A stretch of 64,000 bases of DNA, taken from NCBI RefSeq assembly GCF_001183985.1, contig NZ_LFZW01000001.1, positions 2,461,708 through 2,525,707 on the forward strand. Reading direction: 5' to 3'. Shown here piece after piece: positions 48,312-57,587 of this stretch (position 1 is its first letter; each line of letters begins with the position of its first letter). A program made the translations under genes and the position numbers. This DNA is from Peribacillus loiseleuriae. GTDB lineage: Bacteria > Bacillota > Bacilli > Bacillales > DSM-1321. The notes under the pieces were generated by a model, which was not told where the DNA came from, made no database searches, and was given only the letters and a program-made list of their open reading frames with translations.

Positions 48312-48406
48312 AAAGGGTCTGACCTCGCAAACTAAATCCAGTATAGTGTTACATACACTTATCTTTTACCGAATTTAGTAATTGCGGGATCTGGCCCTTT
48401 GTTTTT
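48312..48406 (+). terminator. 95-nt imperfect hairpin with T-run (REP-like)
   Basis: AAAGGGTCTGACCTCGCAA at the left pairs with TTGCGGGATCTGGCCCTTT at the right, and the inner ACTAAAT pairs with ATTTAGT; GTTTTT follows. It ends the helicase transcript. The GGGTCTGACC-type palindrome resembles mobile REP-like elements found in many Bacilli. Confidence 0.6.
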
Positions 48407-48525
48407 ACTCCCTCTTTTTTGATTTGTTCAAGAGTTATTACTAGAGAGATTGGTTTATTAGTTAGAAAAATAACTCAAGAATAATCATTACTGGAAAAAA
48501 CTTTTAAAATAATCAATTTAATTTG

Positions 48526-48554
48526 TTGAATTTTCTGAATCACAAGCCTATAAT
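48526..48554 (+). promoter_or_regulatory. sigma-A promoter of the amidohydrolase operon
   Basis: TTGAAT (48526-48531), 17-base spacer, TATAAT (48549-48554). Transcription should start near 48562, leaving a leader of about 60 bases to the chosen start codon. No riboswitch is present in this leader. Confidence 0.7.
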
Positions 48555-48621
48555 TAAAATGTATTATTCCGATTAATTTACAATGAATAATAACACTCAG
48601 TTAAGAATAGGAGGCAGAAGA

Positions 48622-49821
48622 TTGGTGGGAATTGAACAGTATAGTGACATTTTAGCATCCATCTTTAGTGACCTTGACAATAACTATGACCATACCGTTA
48701 GCTGGAGAAGATATTTACACCAACATCCCGAGCTTTCTTTTCAAGAAATACATACTGCCGAATTTATTGCTGGAAAATTACGTAGCTTTGGTCTGGATGT
48801 AAGGACACAAGTTGGAGGAAACGGTGTTATTGGCGTTTTACAGGGAGAAAAAGCCGGGAAAACCATTGCATTAAGGGCAGATTTTGATGCTCTCCCGATT
48901 ATTGACGAGAAGGAAGTTGCTTACAAATCTTTAAATCCTGGCGTTATGCATGCATGTGGTCATGATGGCCATACCTTTGCTTTATTAAGCGTTGCCCAAA
49001 CATTAAGTAAATTTCGTGATTGCTTAAAGGGGAAAGTTCTGTTTATTTTTCAACATGCAGAAGAGCTTCCTCCTGGTGGTGCGAAATCAATGATTGCTGA
49101 GCGAATTTTGGATGATGTGGACTATGTATTTGCTGCACATTTGGCTACGGAACTTCCCTTAGGAAAAATAGCTGTAGGAGAAGGACATAAAATGGCTGCT
49201 GTTGATAAATTTGAAATTACTATCCAGGGGAAAGGAGGACACGGAGCAAAACCGGAGGATTCCATTGATTCGATCGTAATAGGAAGTGAAATTGTTGGTT
49301 CCTTGCAAAAGATTGTCAGTCGTAGAATTAGCCCATTACAATCAGCAGTTGTTACAATAGGCGTTTTTCAAGCAGGAACAGCGTTTAATATTATTGCTGA
49401 TACTGCCAAATTAGAAGGAACTGTTCGTACATTTGATGCCAATGTACGAGACAAAGTCGAAAATGAAATTAATGCGATTGTAAAAGGAGTCACAACCGGA
49501 TTTCATGCAACATACAAAATGGATTATCTCAGAGGTTATCCCGCTTTATTTAATCATAAAGAGGAGACAGAAACAGTAAGGAATATATTATCAGCGACTT
49601 TTACAGACGAAGCTATTATTCCTTTAGAGACTTCCATGGGAGCAGAAGATTTTTCATATTTTTTACAAGAAAGACCTGGCACATATTTCAAAGTTGGTGC
49701 TAGAAATGAAAAGGATAATACGCATTATCCACACCATCACCCCCGCTTTGATTTTGATGAAAGAGCTTTATTAAATATAGAAAAATGTTTTGTGAAAATT
49801 GTTTTGCATTATTTATTTTAG
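48622..49821 (+). CDS. M20-family metal-dependent amidohydrolase
   Basis: The 400-residue enzyme is an M20D-type amidohydrolase (hippurate/aminoacylase-like). Metal ligands are visible in MHACGHDGH near residue 105, the FQHAEELPPGG motif, FAAHLATELP and C-terminal MGAEDFSYFLQE. The dimerisation domain starts GKGGHGAKPEDSID. An ATG at 48583 is in frame, but AGGAGG at 48609-48614 points to TTG 48622 (or GTG 48625). It is the first gene of an operon with a glyoxalase-like protein and a complete importer. It probably deacylates the imported compound; YlmB, which deformylates a thiamin pyrimidine, is of the same family. Confidence 0.85.
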   Translation: MVGIEQYSDILASIFSDLDNNYDHTVSWRRYLHQHPELSFQEIHTAEFIAGKLRSFGLDVRTQVGGNGVIGVLQGEKAGKTIALRADFDALPIIDEKEVAYKSLNPGVMHACGHDGHTFALLSVAQTLSKFRDCLKGKVLFIFQHAEELPPGGAKSMIAERILDDVDYVFAAHLATELPLGKIAVGEGHKMAAVDKFEITIQGKGGHGAKPEDSIDSIVIGSEIVGSLQKIVSRRISPLQSAVVTIGVFQAGTAFNIIADTAKLEGTVRTFDANVRDKVENEINAIVKGVTTGFHATYKMDYLRGYPALFNHKEETETVRNILSATFTDEAIIPLETSMGAEDFSYFLQERPGTYFKVGARNEKDNTHYPHHHPRFDFDERALLNIEKCFVKIVLHYLF

Positions 49822-49842
49822 TAAAGATAAGGAGGAGTCATA

Positions 49843-50652
49843 ATGGGGTTTATTTTCGATCATTTAGTTCATTTTGTAGAGGATCCTAAAGTAGCGATTG
49901 AGGAGCTAAAAGTACAGGGAATACATGCAGTTGAAGGCGGTATACATGAAAATCGCGGTACATACAACGCCCTTAGCTATTTTGATTTAAGTTATATCGA
50001 GTTTCTGAGTACGTATGATCGAATTTTAGTTGAACAAACTGAGCATCTCAAATATAGCCTGCCGGAAACGGTGGTTCAAGATCAATTCGTTGAAGGATTT
50101 TCTCGTTTTGCAGTTCGGACAACAGATATTGAAGGAGCAGCAAATCGGTTTCGTGAAAAAGGATTGAATATCAATGGTCCCATTCCTTACAGTAGAAAAA
50201 GACCAGATGGAAGTTTGATAGAATGGCAATTATTATTTGTTGGCGATGAAAGTGATGAATTACAATTACCATTCATTATTCAATGGAATGAAAGTGATGA
50301 GGAAAGGCGAAATGAACAAATAGAAAAGAACGTTATCGTACCTCATCCTGCTGGGATTTCCTTTTCACATGTAACATTTGCAGTAGAAGATGGAAATCAT
50401 ACTGTGGAAAAATGGTCGGATTTTCTAGATTTAAAAGCTGGAGAAGTGTATATCGATAAAAAACTTCAAGCAAGATGCCAAAGATTAGAACTGCCTGGAG
50501 GTAATTTAGAATTCTGTAGTCCGATTGGCGAAGGGGTAGTTTCTGAAGTACTTGAGAAACGGGGGGAGAAACCTTTCCAAGTGAACTTTTCAGATGGTAT
50601 AAGGGATGCTAAATTTAACTTATTAGGTGGAATTTATAATATTATCAAATAA
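49843..50652 (+). CDS. glyoxalase-like (VOC superfamily) protein
   Basis: This 269-residue protein starts FDHLVHFVEDPKVAIEELKV and continues GIHENRGTYNALSYFDLSYI, the pattern of the glyoxalase-like domain found in a family of two-module VOC proteins. The second module begins SFSHVTFAVEDGNHTVEKW. Histidines and glutamates in these strands could bind a metal. The activity is unknown. AAGGAGG precedes ATG 49843, 21 bp after the amidohydrolase, so it belongs to the same operon. Confidence 0.75.
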   Translation: MGFIFDHLVHFVEDPKVAIEELKVQGIHAVEGGIHENRGTYNALSYFDLSYIEFLSTYDRILVEQTEHLKYSLPETVVQDQFVEGFSRFAVRTTDIEGAANRFREKGLNINGPIPYSRKRPDGSLIEWQLLFVGDESDELQLPFIIQWNESDEERRNEQIEKNVIVPHPAGISFSHVTFAVEDGNHTVEKWSDFLDLKAGEVYIDKKLQARCQRLELPGGNLEFCSPIGEGVVSEVLEKRGEKPFQVNFSDGIRDAKFNLLGGIYNIIK

Positions 50653-50733
50653 TAAATAAAACTCTATCATTAAATTCTTCAATCCTAAATCCAAGTAATC
50701 AGATAAAAATTGAATATATAAGGGGTATGAACG

Positions 50734-51726
50734 ATGAAAAATAAAAGAAATTTATTTTCCTTAATAAGTATGATTATTGTATTTACTGTGGTGTTAGCTG
50801 GGTGTGGTTCAGCATCTAATTCTGATACAACTTCGGGTCAAAACTCGAAAGGAAATACAAATAAAACGATTCGAGTTGGATATCAAAAAGGAAATACGAT
50901 TAATATATTAAAAGAAAGTGGCATTTTGGAAGAAAAACTGAAAGAAAAAGGGTATTCAGTCGAGTGGAAAGAATTTGTCCATGGAAATGCAGTAGTAGAG
51001 GGTCTGGTTACAAAAAATATTGATTTTGGTCATGCAGCAGATGGAGCAGGGATACAGGCTCAAGCAGGGAATAAGCCATTGGTTTATGTTGGTGCTGATT
51101 TACCGAATCCTGAAGGTGTAGGCGTATTAGTTCACAAAGATTCTGACATCACATCAATAAAAGATTTAAAAGGAAAAAAAATTGGAGTATTAAAAGGTGG
51201 GAACCATCATTATTTAGCGGTTCTTGCCCTTGAAGATGAAGGGTTAAGTGTAGATGATGTAGAGTGGATATATTTAAATGATGCAGCTCAAGGTCGTACA
51301 GCCTTTGAAACGAATAAAATTGACGTACTTGCTACTTATGATCCTTTTTTAGCGGGGATTGAAATAGATTTAGAAACCGTAAATGTAACAGAAGGCAAAG
51401 ATTACGGGTATCCAAATCGAACATTTTATTATGCTAACGAAGATTTTAATAAAGAGAACCCTGAATTAGTAGCTCTTATCTTAGAAGCTACAGATGAATC
51501 TGATACATGGGCAAATGAAAATAAACCAGAAGTCGTAAAGTTAGTATCTAAAATGTTAGGAATCGATGAAGCTATTATTGCTAAGGCAACAGACCGTCGT
51601 AAATATGGCGTAAACAATATAAATGAAGAAATTATTGCTGCCCAACAAAAACAAGCAGATGTTTACTATGAACTTGGCCTTATTCCAGCAAAAATAGATG
51701 TTTCTGAATATATGCCTATTAAATAA
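50734..51726 (+). CDS. substrate-binding lipoprotein, aliphatic-sulfonate (SsuA) type
   Basis: The 330-residue receptor has a lipoprotein signal ending VVLAGC. The mature part follows SsuA-type receptors: TIRVGYQKGNTINILKESGI, FVHGNAVVEGLVTKNIDFGH, KPLVYVGADLPNPEGVGVLV and DLKGKKIGVLKGGNHHYLAV. Relatives bind alkanesulfonates, taurine, nitrate or aromatic acids. AAGGGG lies before ATG 50734. It is 81 bp after the glyoxalase-like gene and 15 bp before the permease. The real ligand is probably an amide or ester that the M20 enzyme cleaves. Confidence 0.83.
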   Translation: MKNKRNLFSLISMIIVFTVVLAGCGSASNSDTTSGQNSKGNTNKTIRVGYQKGNTINILKESGILEEKLKEKGYSVEWKEFVHGNAVVEGLVTKNIDFGHAADGAGIQAQAGNKPLVYVGADLPNPEGVGVLVHKDSDITSIKDLKGKKIGVLKGGNHHYLAVLALEDEGLSVDDVEWIYLNDAAQGRTAFETNKIDVLATYDPFLAGIEIDLETVNVTEGKDYGYPNRTFYYANEDFNKENPELVALILEATDESDTWANENKPEVVKLVSKMLGIDEAIIAKATDRRKYGVNNINEEIIAAQQKQADVYYELGLIPAKIDVSEYMPIK

Positions 51727-51741
51727 GCTAGGAGAATTATA

Positions 51742-52509
51742 ATGAATAATAAAATAATACCAAAAATTATCCCTTGGATCATCCCAATTGGAACGGTTAT
51801 AGTATGGCAAATTGTTTCTGCAAATGAATGGGTATCGACCCGGCTTGTACCAGCTCCTTTTACTGTATTAACGAGCTTTTATCACTTAGTTATGTCAGGC
51901 GAATTATTTTATCATATGGAAATAAGTCTAGCTAGAGCTCTCATTGGTTTACTGATTGGGGGAGGAATAGGGTTTATTCTAGGTATTGCAAATGGATTGT
52001 CTAAATTCTCATACTTGTTTACAGACACATCATTACAAATGGTTCGGAATATTCCAAACTTGGCGCTTATCCCACTTGTAATCATCTGGTTTGGAATAGA
52101 TGAGGGAGCGAAAGTTTTTCTCGTCGCGATAGGTGTAATGTTTCCTATCTATATTAATACTCTTCATGGTATTAAAAATATTGATGCTGGATTTATTGAG
52201 ATGGGAAAGATGTATGGATTGAAAGGCTGGGCATTATTTAAAGAAATATTATTGCCAGGTGCGTTGCCATCTATTTTTGTAGGATTACGTTATGCTTTAG
52301 GTATAATGTGGATCACTTTAATTGTAGCTGAAACTATAGCAACCTCAAGAGGTGTTGGGTACTTGGCTATGACAGCTCAACAATTTATGCAATCAGACAT
52401 TATCCTAATTACGATTATTTTATATGCGTTATTTGGGAAAGTAGCCGATTTAATTGCTCAATGGGGAGAACGAAAGGCACTTCGATGGCATAAAAGTTAC
52501 ATTAAGTAA
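51742..52509 (+). CDS. ABC importer permease, SsuC type
   Basis: The 255-residue membrane protein has six hydrophobic segments, an N-terminal [35 protein letters not shown] and the EAA loop [20 protein letters not shown] followed by [15 protein letters not shown]. It pairs with the receptor upstream and the ATPase downstream (18 bp). TAGGAG precedes ATG 51742. Confidence 0.87.
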   Translation: MNNKIIPKIIPWIIPIGTVIVWQIVSANEWVSTRLVPAPFTVLTSFYHLVMSGELFYHMEISLARALIGLLIGGGIGFILGIANGLSKFSYLFTDTSLQMVRNIPNLALIPLVIIWFGIDEGAKVFLVAIGVMFPIYINTLHGIKNIDAGFIEMGKMYGLKGWALFKEILLPGALPSIFVGLRYALGIMWITLIVAETIATSRGVGYLAMTAQQFMQSDIILITIILYALFGKVADLIAQWGERKALRWHKSYIK

Positions 52510-52526
52510 GTCTGGAGGGATTTATT

Positions 52527-53282
52527 ATGGGTGTGCCATCTTTAATGGAGAAAGCTGTAATTAATGATGAAGCTGTTCAAATTCATCTACAGCAAATTGA
52601 CAAATCTTTTGGAGAAAAAACGGTATTAAATAATCTTTCTTTAGAAATTGAGTCAGGAGAGTTTGTTGTAATCGTTGGGAAAAGTGGAAGTGGAAAAAGT
52701 ACACTTTTACGTTTAGTGGCAGGTTTAGAGGAGGCTACATCTGGTCAAATCACCTTTAATGATAAATCGATTAAAGATTCTAAATCAAGCGCTACGATGA
52801 TGTATCAAGATTCTCGTCTCTTACCTTGGAAAACAGTATTAAATAATGTAGGTTTAGGGTTAAAAGGGAATTGGAAGGATCAAGCAGAAAAAACATTAGA
52901 TTTGGTTGGCTTGCTTTCTTTTAAAGATCAATGGCCATCGACACTTTCTGGTGGACAACAGCAGCGGGTTGCACTTGCTAGGGCTTTAGTGCACAAACCA
53001 TCCTTATTATTATTGGATGAACCGTTAAGTGCTTTAGATGCGCTAACTCGCATGGATATGCAAAATTTAATTGAAAAACTTTGGCTAAGTCAGGGCTTTA
53101 CAGCATTGCTCGTCACCCATGATGTTCGGGAAGCTGTGAAATTAGCGGATCGAATTATCTTAATTGAGGACGGGGATATCACTTTAAATATAAAAAATAC
53201 AGGAAAGCGACCACGTGAATTTTCTGATGTGTCACTTGTTCAAATGGAGAAGAAAATTCTTGAAAAAATTATGAAATCGTAA
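52527..53282 (+). CDS. ABC importer ATPase, SsuB type
   Basis: The 251-residue ATPase has Walker [15 protein letters not shown]-loop [13 protein letters not shown], signature [15 protein letters not shown], Walker [17 protein letters not shown] and H-loop VTHDVREA. The 'DSRLLPWK' Q-loop is characteristic of the sulfonate/nitrate importer group. TGGAGGG precedes ATG 52527. It ends the operon; no clear terminator follows at once, and repeat B copy 3 begins 39 bp on. Confidence 0.88.
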   Translation: MGVPSLMEKAVINDEAVQIHLQQIDKSFGEKTVLNNLSLEIESGEFVVIVGKSGSGKSTLLRLVAGLEEATSGQITFNDKSIKDSKSSATMMYQDSRLLPWKTVLNNVGLGLKGNWKDQAEKTLDLVGLLSFKDQWPSTLSGGQQQRVALARALVHKPSLLLLDEPLSALDALTRMDMQNLIEKLWLSQGFTALLVTHDVREAVKLADRIILIEDGDITLNIKNTGKRPREFSDVSLVQMEKKILEKIMKS

Positions 53283-53320
53283 AAGATTTATGGTCTGTGA
53301 AATGGGAGAGCTGTTGAGTG

Positions 53321-53380
53321 ACAATAAAGTTGTTTAATTACAAATAAAATCGTTACATTTACAATAAAGATGTTTAAAAA
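53321..53380 (+). repeat. dispersed repeat family B, copy 3
   Basis: Nearly identical to 12461-12528, lacking one CCATTTA-like heptamer. It is followed at 53397-53420 by a perfect hairpin TTCCATTAAA-gggcca-TTTAATGGAA of the common GGGC-loop family. Confidence 0.7.
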
Positions 53381-53420
53381 TTCTAGTCACACTATTCCAT
53401 TAAAGGGCCATTTAATGGAA

Positions 53421-53515
53421 TAAGACATCCAAACAAAACTGGATATTTATGTTAATATCGGTATGAGATTGTGAAGAAATGTACTTAAACTAAAGGGGAG
53501 TTAGTTTATTCCGCG
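53421..53515 (+). repeat. dispersed repeat family D, copy 2
   Basis: Shares CTGGATATTTATGTTAAT and GATTGTGAAGAAATGTACTT with 28718-28800. The following bases to 53614 hold a short startless frame (REEQLYDKKMKECNIIEEVQ) that is probably a relic. Confidence 0.55.
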
Positions 53516-53614
53516 AAGAGCAGCTCTATGATAAAAAAATGAAAGAATGTAATATTATTGAGGAAGTACAAAAGAAATTAAAGACTTGATAAATGATGTC
53601 TAAAAAGACTATTT

Positions 53615-53656
53615 ACAAGAACAGCCCTTTCTTAATTGAGAAAGGGTTGTTCTTGT
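53615..53656. terminator. long hairpin upstream of the AbiGi-like gene
   Basis: ACAAGAACAGCCCTTTCT (53615-53632) pairs with AGAAAGGGTTGTTCTTGT (53639-53656) with one G-U. It isolates the abi unit from upstream transcription. Confidence 0.7.
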
Positions 53657-53686
53657 AATAATATCAACTTGCATTTCATGAAAAAA

Positions 53687-53715
53687 TTTACTTATTTGTT
53701 ATAGGATACTATAAT
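53687..53715 (+). promoter_or_regulatory. promoter of the abi pair
   Basis: TTTACT (53687-53692), 17 bases, TATAAT (53710-53715). The leader to ATG 53748 is about 25 bases and contains AAGGGG. Confidence 0.6.
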
Positions 53716-53747
53716 AGATAATTAATAATAGACTAAGGGGAATAATA

Positions 53748-54593
53748 ATGGTTCAACAAACGAGTGATGTACGTGTTATTAATGTTACTGAAGCACCTAA
53801 AACAAATGAACAGTCTTCTTTTATTCGTCCAAAACAAAGTGCGAACGTCTTATTTAAATTTATGAACAAACTAGACTATCTGAAGGATATTATTAAGAAT
53901 AAGGCTATAATGCCTCGATATTATGAGGAAATGATAGATTATCTAAATATTGAAGGGATAGATAAAATAGCATATCCAATGAGTTGCTTCTGTGATATTC
54001 ATTTAAACAAGCTTGTGTATCATATGGAGAATTACGGATACTATGGTCTTGGTCTTAGTAAGGACTGGGGAATAAAACAAGGAATACAGCCGATTCACTA
54101 TATTAATACATACTCGGAATTAAGAAATGATTTTAGTGATATTTTTAACGACATTTTTAAAATGCCAAATGAAGAAAGAACCAAGCACAAAGTTTATCAT
54201 GATTACTTGCTACATAAATTATTCTTCATGAAACCAATTGAAGGTAAAATGATTACAAGTGATGGATATCCACATCGTAACTTCCATGATGAAAAAGAAT
54301 GGAGGTTTATACCTAGTTTTAAAAACGTAGAAACGGATTTACCAATGGTTATTGATCAAGAACAATTGAATCCTAAAAGTTACAATGCTTATTCACAAGG
54401 TATTAGTCAAAAACCCGAATTGTGGCTGAAATTTGAGTTTGAGGCGATTAAGTATATTATTGTTAATAATCAAGATGATCGAAAAGAGCTTATAGAATTT
54501 ATTATTGACCATCAAATTGGAGAAAGTGAGTATGAAAGACACACACTTATATCAAAAATTATGGTATTTACTGAATTGGGAGAGGATTGGTAA
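53748..54593 (+). CDS. AbiGi-like abortive infection protein (antitoxin candidate)
   Basis: The 281-residue protein matches the AbiGi pattern as I recall it: FIRPKQSANVLFKFMNKLDY, IIKNKAIMPRYYEEMIDYLN, IAYPMSCFCDIHLNKLVYHM and YGYYGLGLSKDWGIKQGIQP, then FHDEKEWRFIP near 190. In Lactococcus AbiG, two co-transcribed genes give phage resistance; AbiGi is described as the antitoxin-like and AbiGii as the toxin-like part. The CFCDI cysteines and the HDEKEWR motif look functionally constrained. It has its own promoter and is 3 bp before the AbiGii-like gene. No defects are visible. Confidence 0.75.
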   Translation: MVQQTSDVRVINVTEAPKTNEQSSFIRPKQSANVLFKFMNKLDYLKDIIKNKAIMPRYYEEMIDYLNIEGIDKIAYPMSCFCDIHLNKLVYHMENYGYYGLGLSKDWGIKQGIQPIHYINTYSELRNDFSDIFNDIFKMPNEERTKHKVYHDYLLHKLFFMKPIEGKMITSDGYPHRNFHDEKEWRFIPSFKNVETDLPMVIDQEQLNPKSYNAYSQGISQKPELWLKFEFEAIKYIIVNNQDDRKELIEFIIDHQIGESEYERHTLISKIMVFTELGEDW

Positions 54594-54596
54594 GCA

Positions 54597-55820
54597 ATGT
54601 TTGCTGATTTTGAAAAAGCTTTTTTTAAAAAAAATGAAATAGATAAAAATATACCTGAAGAAATCCTTAAAGCTTTGAGTGAGAAGCTTCCAGAGGGTTT
54701 TGCTTATACTAATATTGGAAATGGAGCAGCTGGTATCACTACTGAAGGTACTTCTAAAGTCCAAATTAAGGGGCAGATAAAGTTACCTGATGATCTTGAT
54801 CTACCTGGAAATTTTAAACCTTCTACAATGAAGGAGTTAATGGAATTCATATATAGAACACAACACCGATTAAAGTTAAAACGGGATGAAAATAATGCAA
54901 TAACTATAAATGGAGAAAGTTTTAGTATAGATGAATTCATTTCTTTTCCCTTTGAAGATATGAAAGTAAGCAATAGTATGGAACTTACAGTGATTCCAAC
55001 ACCTTTTCAGCCACCTTTTGAAGTTAGTATAGAAGGTAACGGAATAGTAAAAAAGCTTTCCATTCAAAGACAGCCATACCCTGATATGAATAAAAGCCTA
55101 TTCAAAAGTATTAACAATAACTCTTTTAAAATTTCTTATTTCTTATATGAAACAGAAAATAAATTACAGTTTAAATTCGACCTTAATATTGATAATGCAA
55201 ACAGCGTAGAAGAGAGTATTGAAGCATTAAAGCTTTATGAATCTTGCATTAAAGGTGAATTTAAGCTACATGGTGAGAGATTTTCAATGCCTGATGTCGT
55301 AGAATCTGAAAAGGAATCTATTAGTGCGACAATAGCTTTTTGGGAAAAAGCTCTAAAGTTAGAACAGATTTCAAACGTGAAATTTACTCCTAAATCGCAA
55401 ATACTGGTGGAAGAAGTAGTTATAATTGAAGAATTATATCGATCTTTAATAGAAAAAAAACCTTTTAAAGAATATATACAATTAACTGATCTGACTATTA
55501 ACGGATTTGAAGGTACAGACATAAATAATTTTTTAGAAATTGAAGGATTATCATTCCAATTTACTGACAGATCTAGTGTAAGTGCTTTAGGTGTAGAGTT
55601 AGAGTTAGATAGTGTTAAAGGATTTTTTGATTTTAAGGTAACAGATACTGAACCAGTTAAAGAAGATAAAACGAAAATAAAGTTAATTGTTGAACCAATC
55701 CAGGGTAAAAAGATTTATCAATCAACCATCTATTTCTGTAATGAAGAAGAATTATTAAACTATAGAAACAATTTTGATTTAACTACATGGCAAAACGCTG
55801 AGCTAATAACTATTGATTAA
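54597..55820 (+). CDS. AbiGii-like abortive infection protein (toxin candidate)
   Basis: The 407-residue partner begins MFADFEKAFFKKNEID and IPEEILKALSEKLPEGFAYT, then a GNGAAGITTEG turn, consistent with AbiGii proteins. It is beta-rich, with no transmembrane segment and no recognisable catalytic motif; repeated 'lxgexfsl' units (TINGESFSID, KLHGERFSMP) appear in the middle. It starts 3 bp after the AbiGi-like stop, so translation is coupled. A 17-bp hairpin terminator follows. In AbiG systems the second protein is believed to stop growth after infection; the mechanism is not settled. Confidence 0.72.
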   Translation: MFADFEKAFFKKNEIDKNIPEEILKALSEKLPEGFAYTNIGNGAAGITTEGTSKVQIKGQIKLPDDLDLPGNFKPSTMKELMEFIYRTQHRLKLKRDENNAITINGESFSIDEFISFPFEDMKVSNSMELTVIPTPFQPPFEVSIEGNGIVKKLSIQRQPYPDMNKSLFKSINNNSFKISYFLYETENKLQFKFDLNIDNANSVEESIEALKLYESCIKGEFKLHGERFSMPDVVESEKESISATIAFWEKALKLEQISNVKFTPKSQILVEEVVIIEELYRSLIEKKPFKEYIQLTDLTINGFEGTDINNFLEIEGLSFQFTDRSSVSALGVELELDSVKGFFDFKVTDTEPVKEDKTKIKLIVEPIQGKKIYQSTIYFCNEEELLNYRNNFDLTTWQNAELITID

Positions 55821-55840
55821 ATGAGTATTGAACAAGAATA

Positions 55841-55884
55841 GTATGGACTTTTGTGTCGCTATTTTAAGACACAAAAGTCCATAC
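55841..55884 (+). terminator. strong terminator after the abi pair
   Basis: A perfect 17-bp stem, GTATGGACTTTTGTGTC (55841-55857) with GACACAAAAGTCCATAC (55868-55884), and T-rich sequence after it. Confidence 0.85.
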
Positions 55885-55919
55885 TTTATTATGTTAACTA
55901 ATAGTATACGTATCATTCC

Positions 55920-56012
55920 TGCTTGTTCAAGAAACGGGCCAGATTGTTGAATAACATCTTAAAGATTGTGAAGGTTTGTACTTAAACTAAAGGAGCAGTT
56001 TAGTTGAATAAG
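55920..56012 (+). repeat. GGGC-loop hairpins and family D block
   Basis: TTGTTCAAGAAACGGGCC with AGATTGTTGAATAA is one hairpin word; GATTGTGAAGGTTTGTACTT followed by AAACTAAAGGAGCAGTTTAG is a family D block with a second hairpin. Confidence 0.5.
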
Positions 56013-56065
56013 CCATGATAAAATAACAGAGTTAGCACGGATAAAAAGGTAGGTGGAGAATCCTG

Positions 56066-56568
56066 TTGAGGAAACGCAGAGGTAAGATTAACGAAATAGT
56101 TTTTAATAATACCGCTTACTATAACGGAAAATATAGACATTTTCCGACCATTACCGATTTAAAAGGTATATTAGAAGAAATTATTAGTTGTGATTCAGCT
56201 ACCGATTACATTAGAATTACACCATTCTATGTCAATGAGGAATTGAATCACCAAATCGAATTCGAAGAATATATGTTTTATTTAGAATGCCGAGACTGGT
56301 TTGATGAGAAGTTCAGGAGAAGCATATTATAGAATGTCTTAATGTAGAAGATACTTCAAGAACTCTAAATGATTTTAGATTAGGGGCAATATTATATCCT
56401 TTATGTCAAACTAATGATGTAAATTCATATAAAAATGCACTTGAAAAATATAAGGACTCTTTGAGAGAGATTCTACTCAAAATGATGGAAATTGCAAAAT
56501 CAGAAATGGAATTAAAAGAAGAACATATGCCTTTTGGATATTTTGGTTTTGAAATTCATAGTGAGTAA
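56066..56568 (+). pseudogene. hypothetical protein gene with one frameshift
   Basis: TTG 56066 after GGTGGAGA starts MRKRRGKINEIVFNNTAYYN, then FPTITDLKGILEEIISCDSA and EFEEYMFYLECRDWFDEKF. Near 56315 the frame shifts; the neighbour frame carries EKHIIECLNVEDTSRTLNDF, CQTNDVNSYKNALEKYKDSL and EEHMPFGYFGFEIHSE to TAA 56568. Joined, the protein would be about 167 residues, acidic and soluble, like an immunity or antitoxin protein, though no family is recognised. A group II intron begins 26 bp after it. Confidence 0.5.
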
Positions 56569-56593
56569 TATGTTGTTCAACTAACGGGGGCTT

Positions 56594-57276
56594 GTGCGGC
56601 CGAGCCTAGGTCGTATCATATAGCGGGTGGGATTCCCGTCGAGAAAGAACTAGCCATTCACTCGTAGCGAGTCTTGGAGGGCTAATGGTAACATTAGCCT
56701 TTAAGCGTAGACAGTTAGGTGGCGGGCCGAAAGCCAAATGGTTGAAGGGATTGAGCTCCATAATGTTAGTAAATCGAGAGGGCTGATGCCTTAAGCACAG
56801 CAGAAAGCTACATTTTATCCATCGTTAAAGGCAAGAAGGATAGAACCTCTCTGGAGTCAGAGACCTTGGCACGTCACACATTGATATGATACGGCAACTC
56901 GGGAGACCCTACCGGTCTTTTCTTCTTATAGAAGAGTATGGTGTACAAGCGATAATAAGCAAGGAAGCCAAATGCCATTGTAGGGAGTCGGATAGCAGCG
57001 TAGTACCAATGAAGTTGGGTAATGCCGATGGAGGAAAGGCTGCTACCAAGTTATCACCCTTACTAGGGGCACATTTACTACACGCAGAGGTAGGGATAAT
57101 AAATGGACACAAAACTATTAAGGATAGCAGAATTAGCAAAATCTGAGCGAAAGAGATTAGCTATATTTTGTGAATGGTGACTGGAGGAGCCGTGTGCGTA
57201 AATAGCGCAAGCACGGTTCTGTGAGGGGGGAGGAACACAATCTACCGCAAGGTAGAGAGGTTCCCTTCTACTCGAC
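56594..57276 (+). mobile_element. group II intron (class C-like), ORF deleted
   Basis: The element begins GTGCGGCCGAGCCTAGGTCG and ends with domain V (GAGCCGTGTGCGTAAATAGC pairing GCGCAAGCACGGTTCT) and domain VI ending TCTACTCGAC. It is about 95% identical by eye to the complete copy at 59255-61198, but some 1.3 kb of the ORF is gone. What remains reads MDTKLLRIAELAKSE joined to the last codons. All ribozyme domains seem retained, so it might splice or move with the other copy's protein. It interrupts a TTCAACTAACGGGGG hairpin. Confidence 0.85.
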
Positions 57277-57302
57277 TACTTCAATAAACAGCATAAAAAA
57301 AT

Positions 57303-57392
57303 GATCTTCGATTGAAGATCTCAGATTATAGACAAAAGGCATTCTGAATGTCCCTATTCAGGTGCCCTTTTACATTTTAAAGTATTTTAATG
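57303..57392 (+). terminator. two hairpins after the intron
   Basis: GATCTTC-gatt-GAAGATC (57303-57320) and AAAGGCAttCTGAAT / ATTCAGgTGCCCTTTT (about 57348-57392), the latter with a T-run. The second is a good terminator in both directions. Confidence 0.6.
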
Positions 57393-57424
57393 TTAAATTT
57401 TTCTTGAAGCAGCCCCCTCTGGGG

Positions 57425-57548
57425 TCAATTTTTATACCATTTTAAACTGGTCCAAGTCCATGTTGCCAACTTCTTTAAATTCATAGCAGCAAAAGTAAGC
57501 ATCGCCTGCATGGACAATTTTTTAAGACCTCTTAAGGTAGAGGGACAT
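57425..57548 (-). pseudogene. IS transposase C-terminal fragment (IS1182-like)
   Basis: The minus strand reads STLRGLKKLSMQAMLTFAAM then NLKKLATWTWTSLKWYKN and a stop. 'RGxxKVxxQxLLTFAAxNLKKLA' is the end of DDE transposases of the IS1182 group. Only about 40 codons remain. Confidence 0.6.
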
Positions 57549-57587
57549 ACCCTCTTTTTCTATAAATTAATTTTTAAAAAGAACGAA

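Noticed and set aside
48407..48621. A third TPP riboswitch before the M20 operon
   Set aside because: Searched by eye for CTGAGA and ACCTG...GGNTAATGCCAGCG; neither is present.
56886..57146. 86-codon plus-strand frame in the short intron
   Set aside because: It lies in ribozyme domains shared with the complete intron and is not conserved as protein there.
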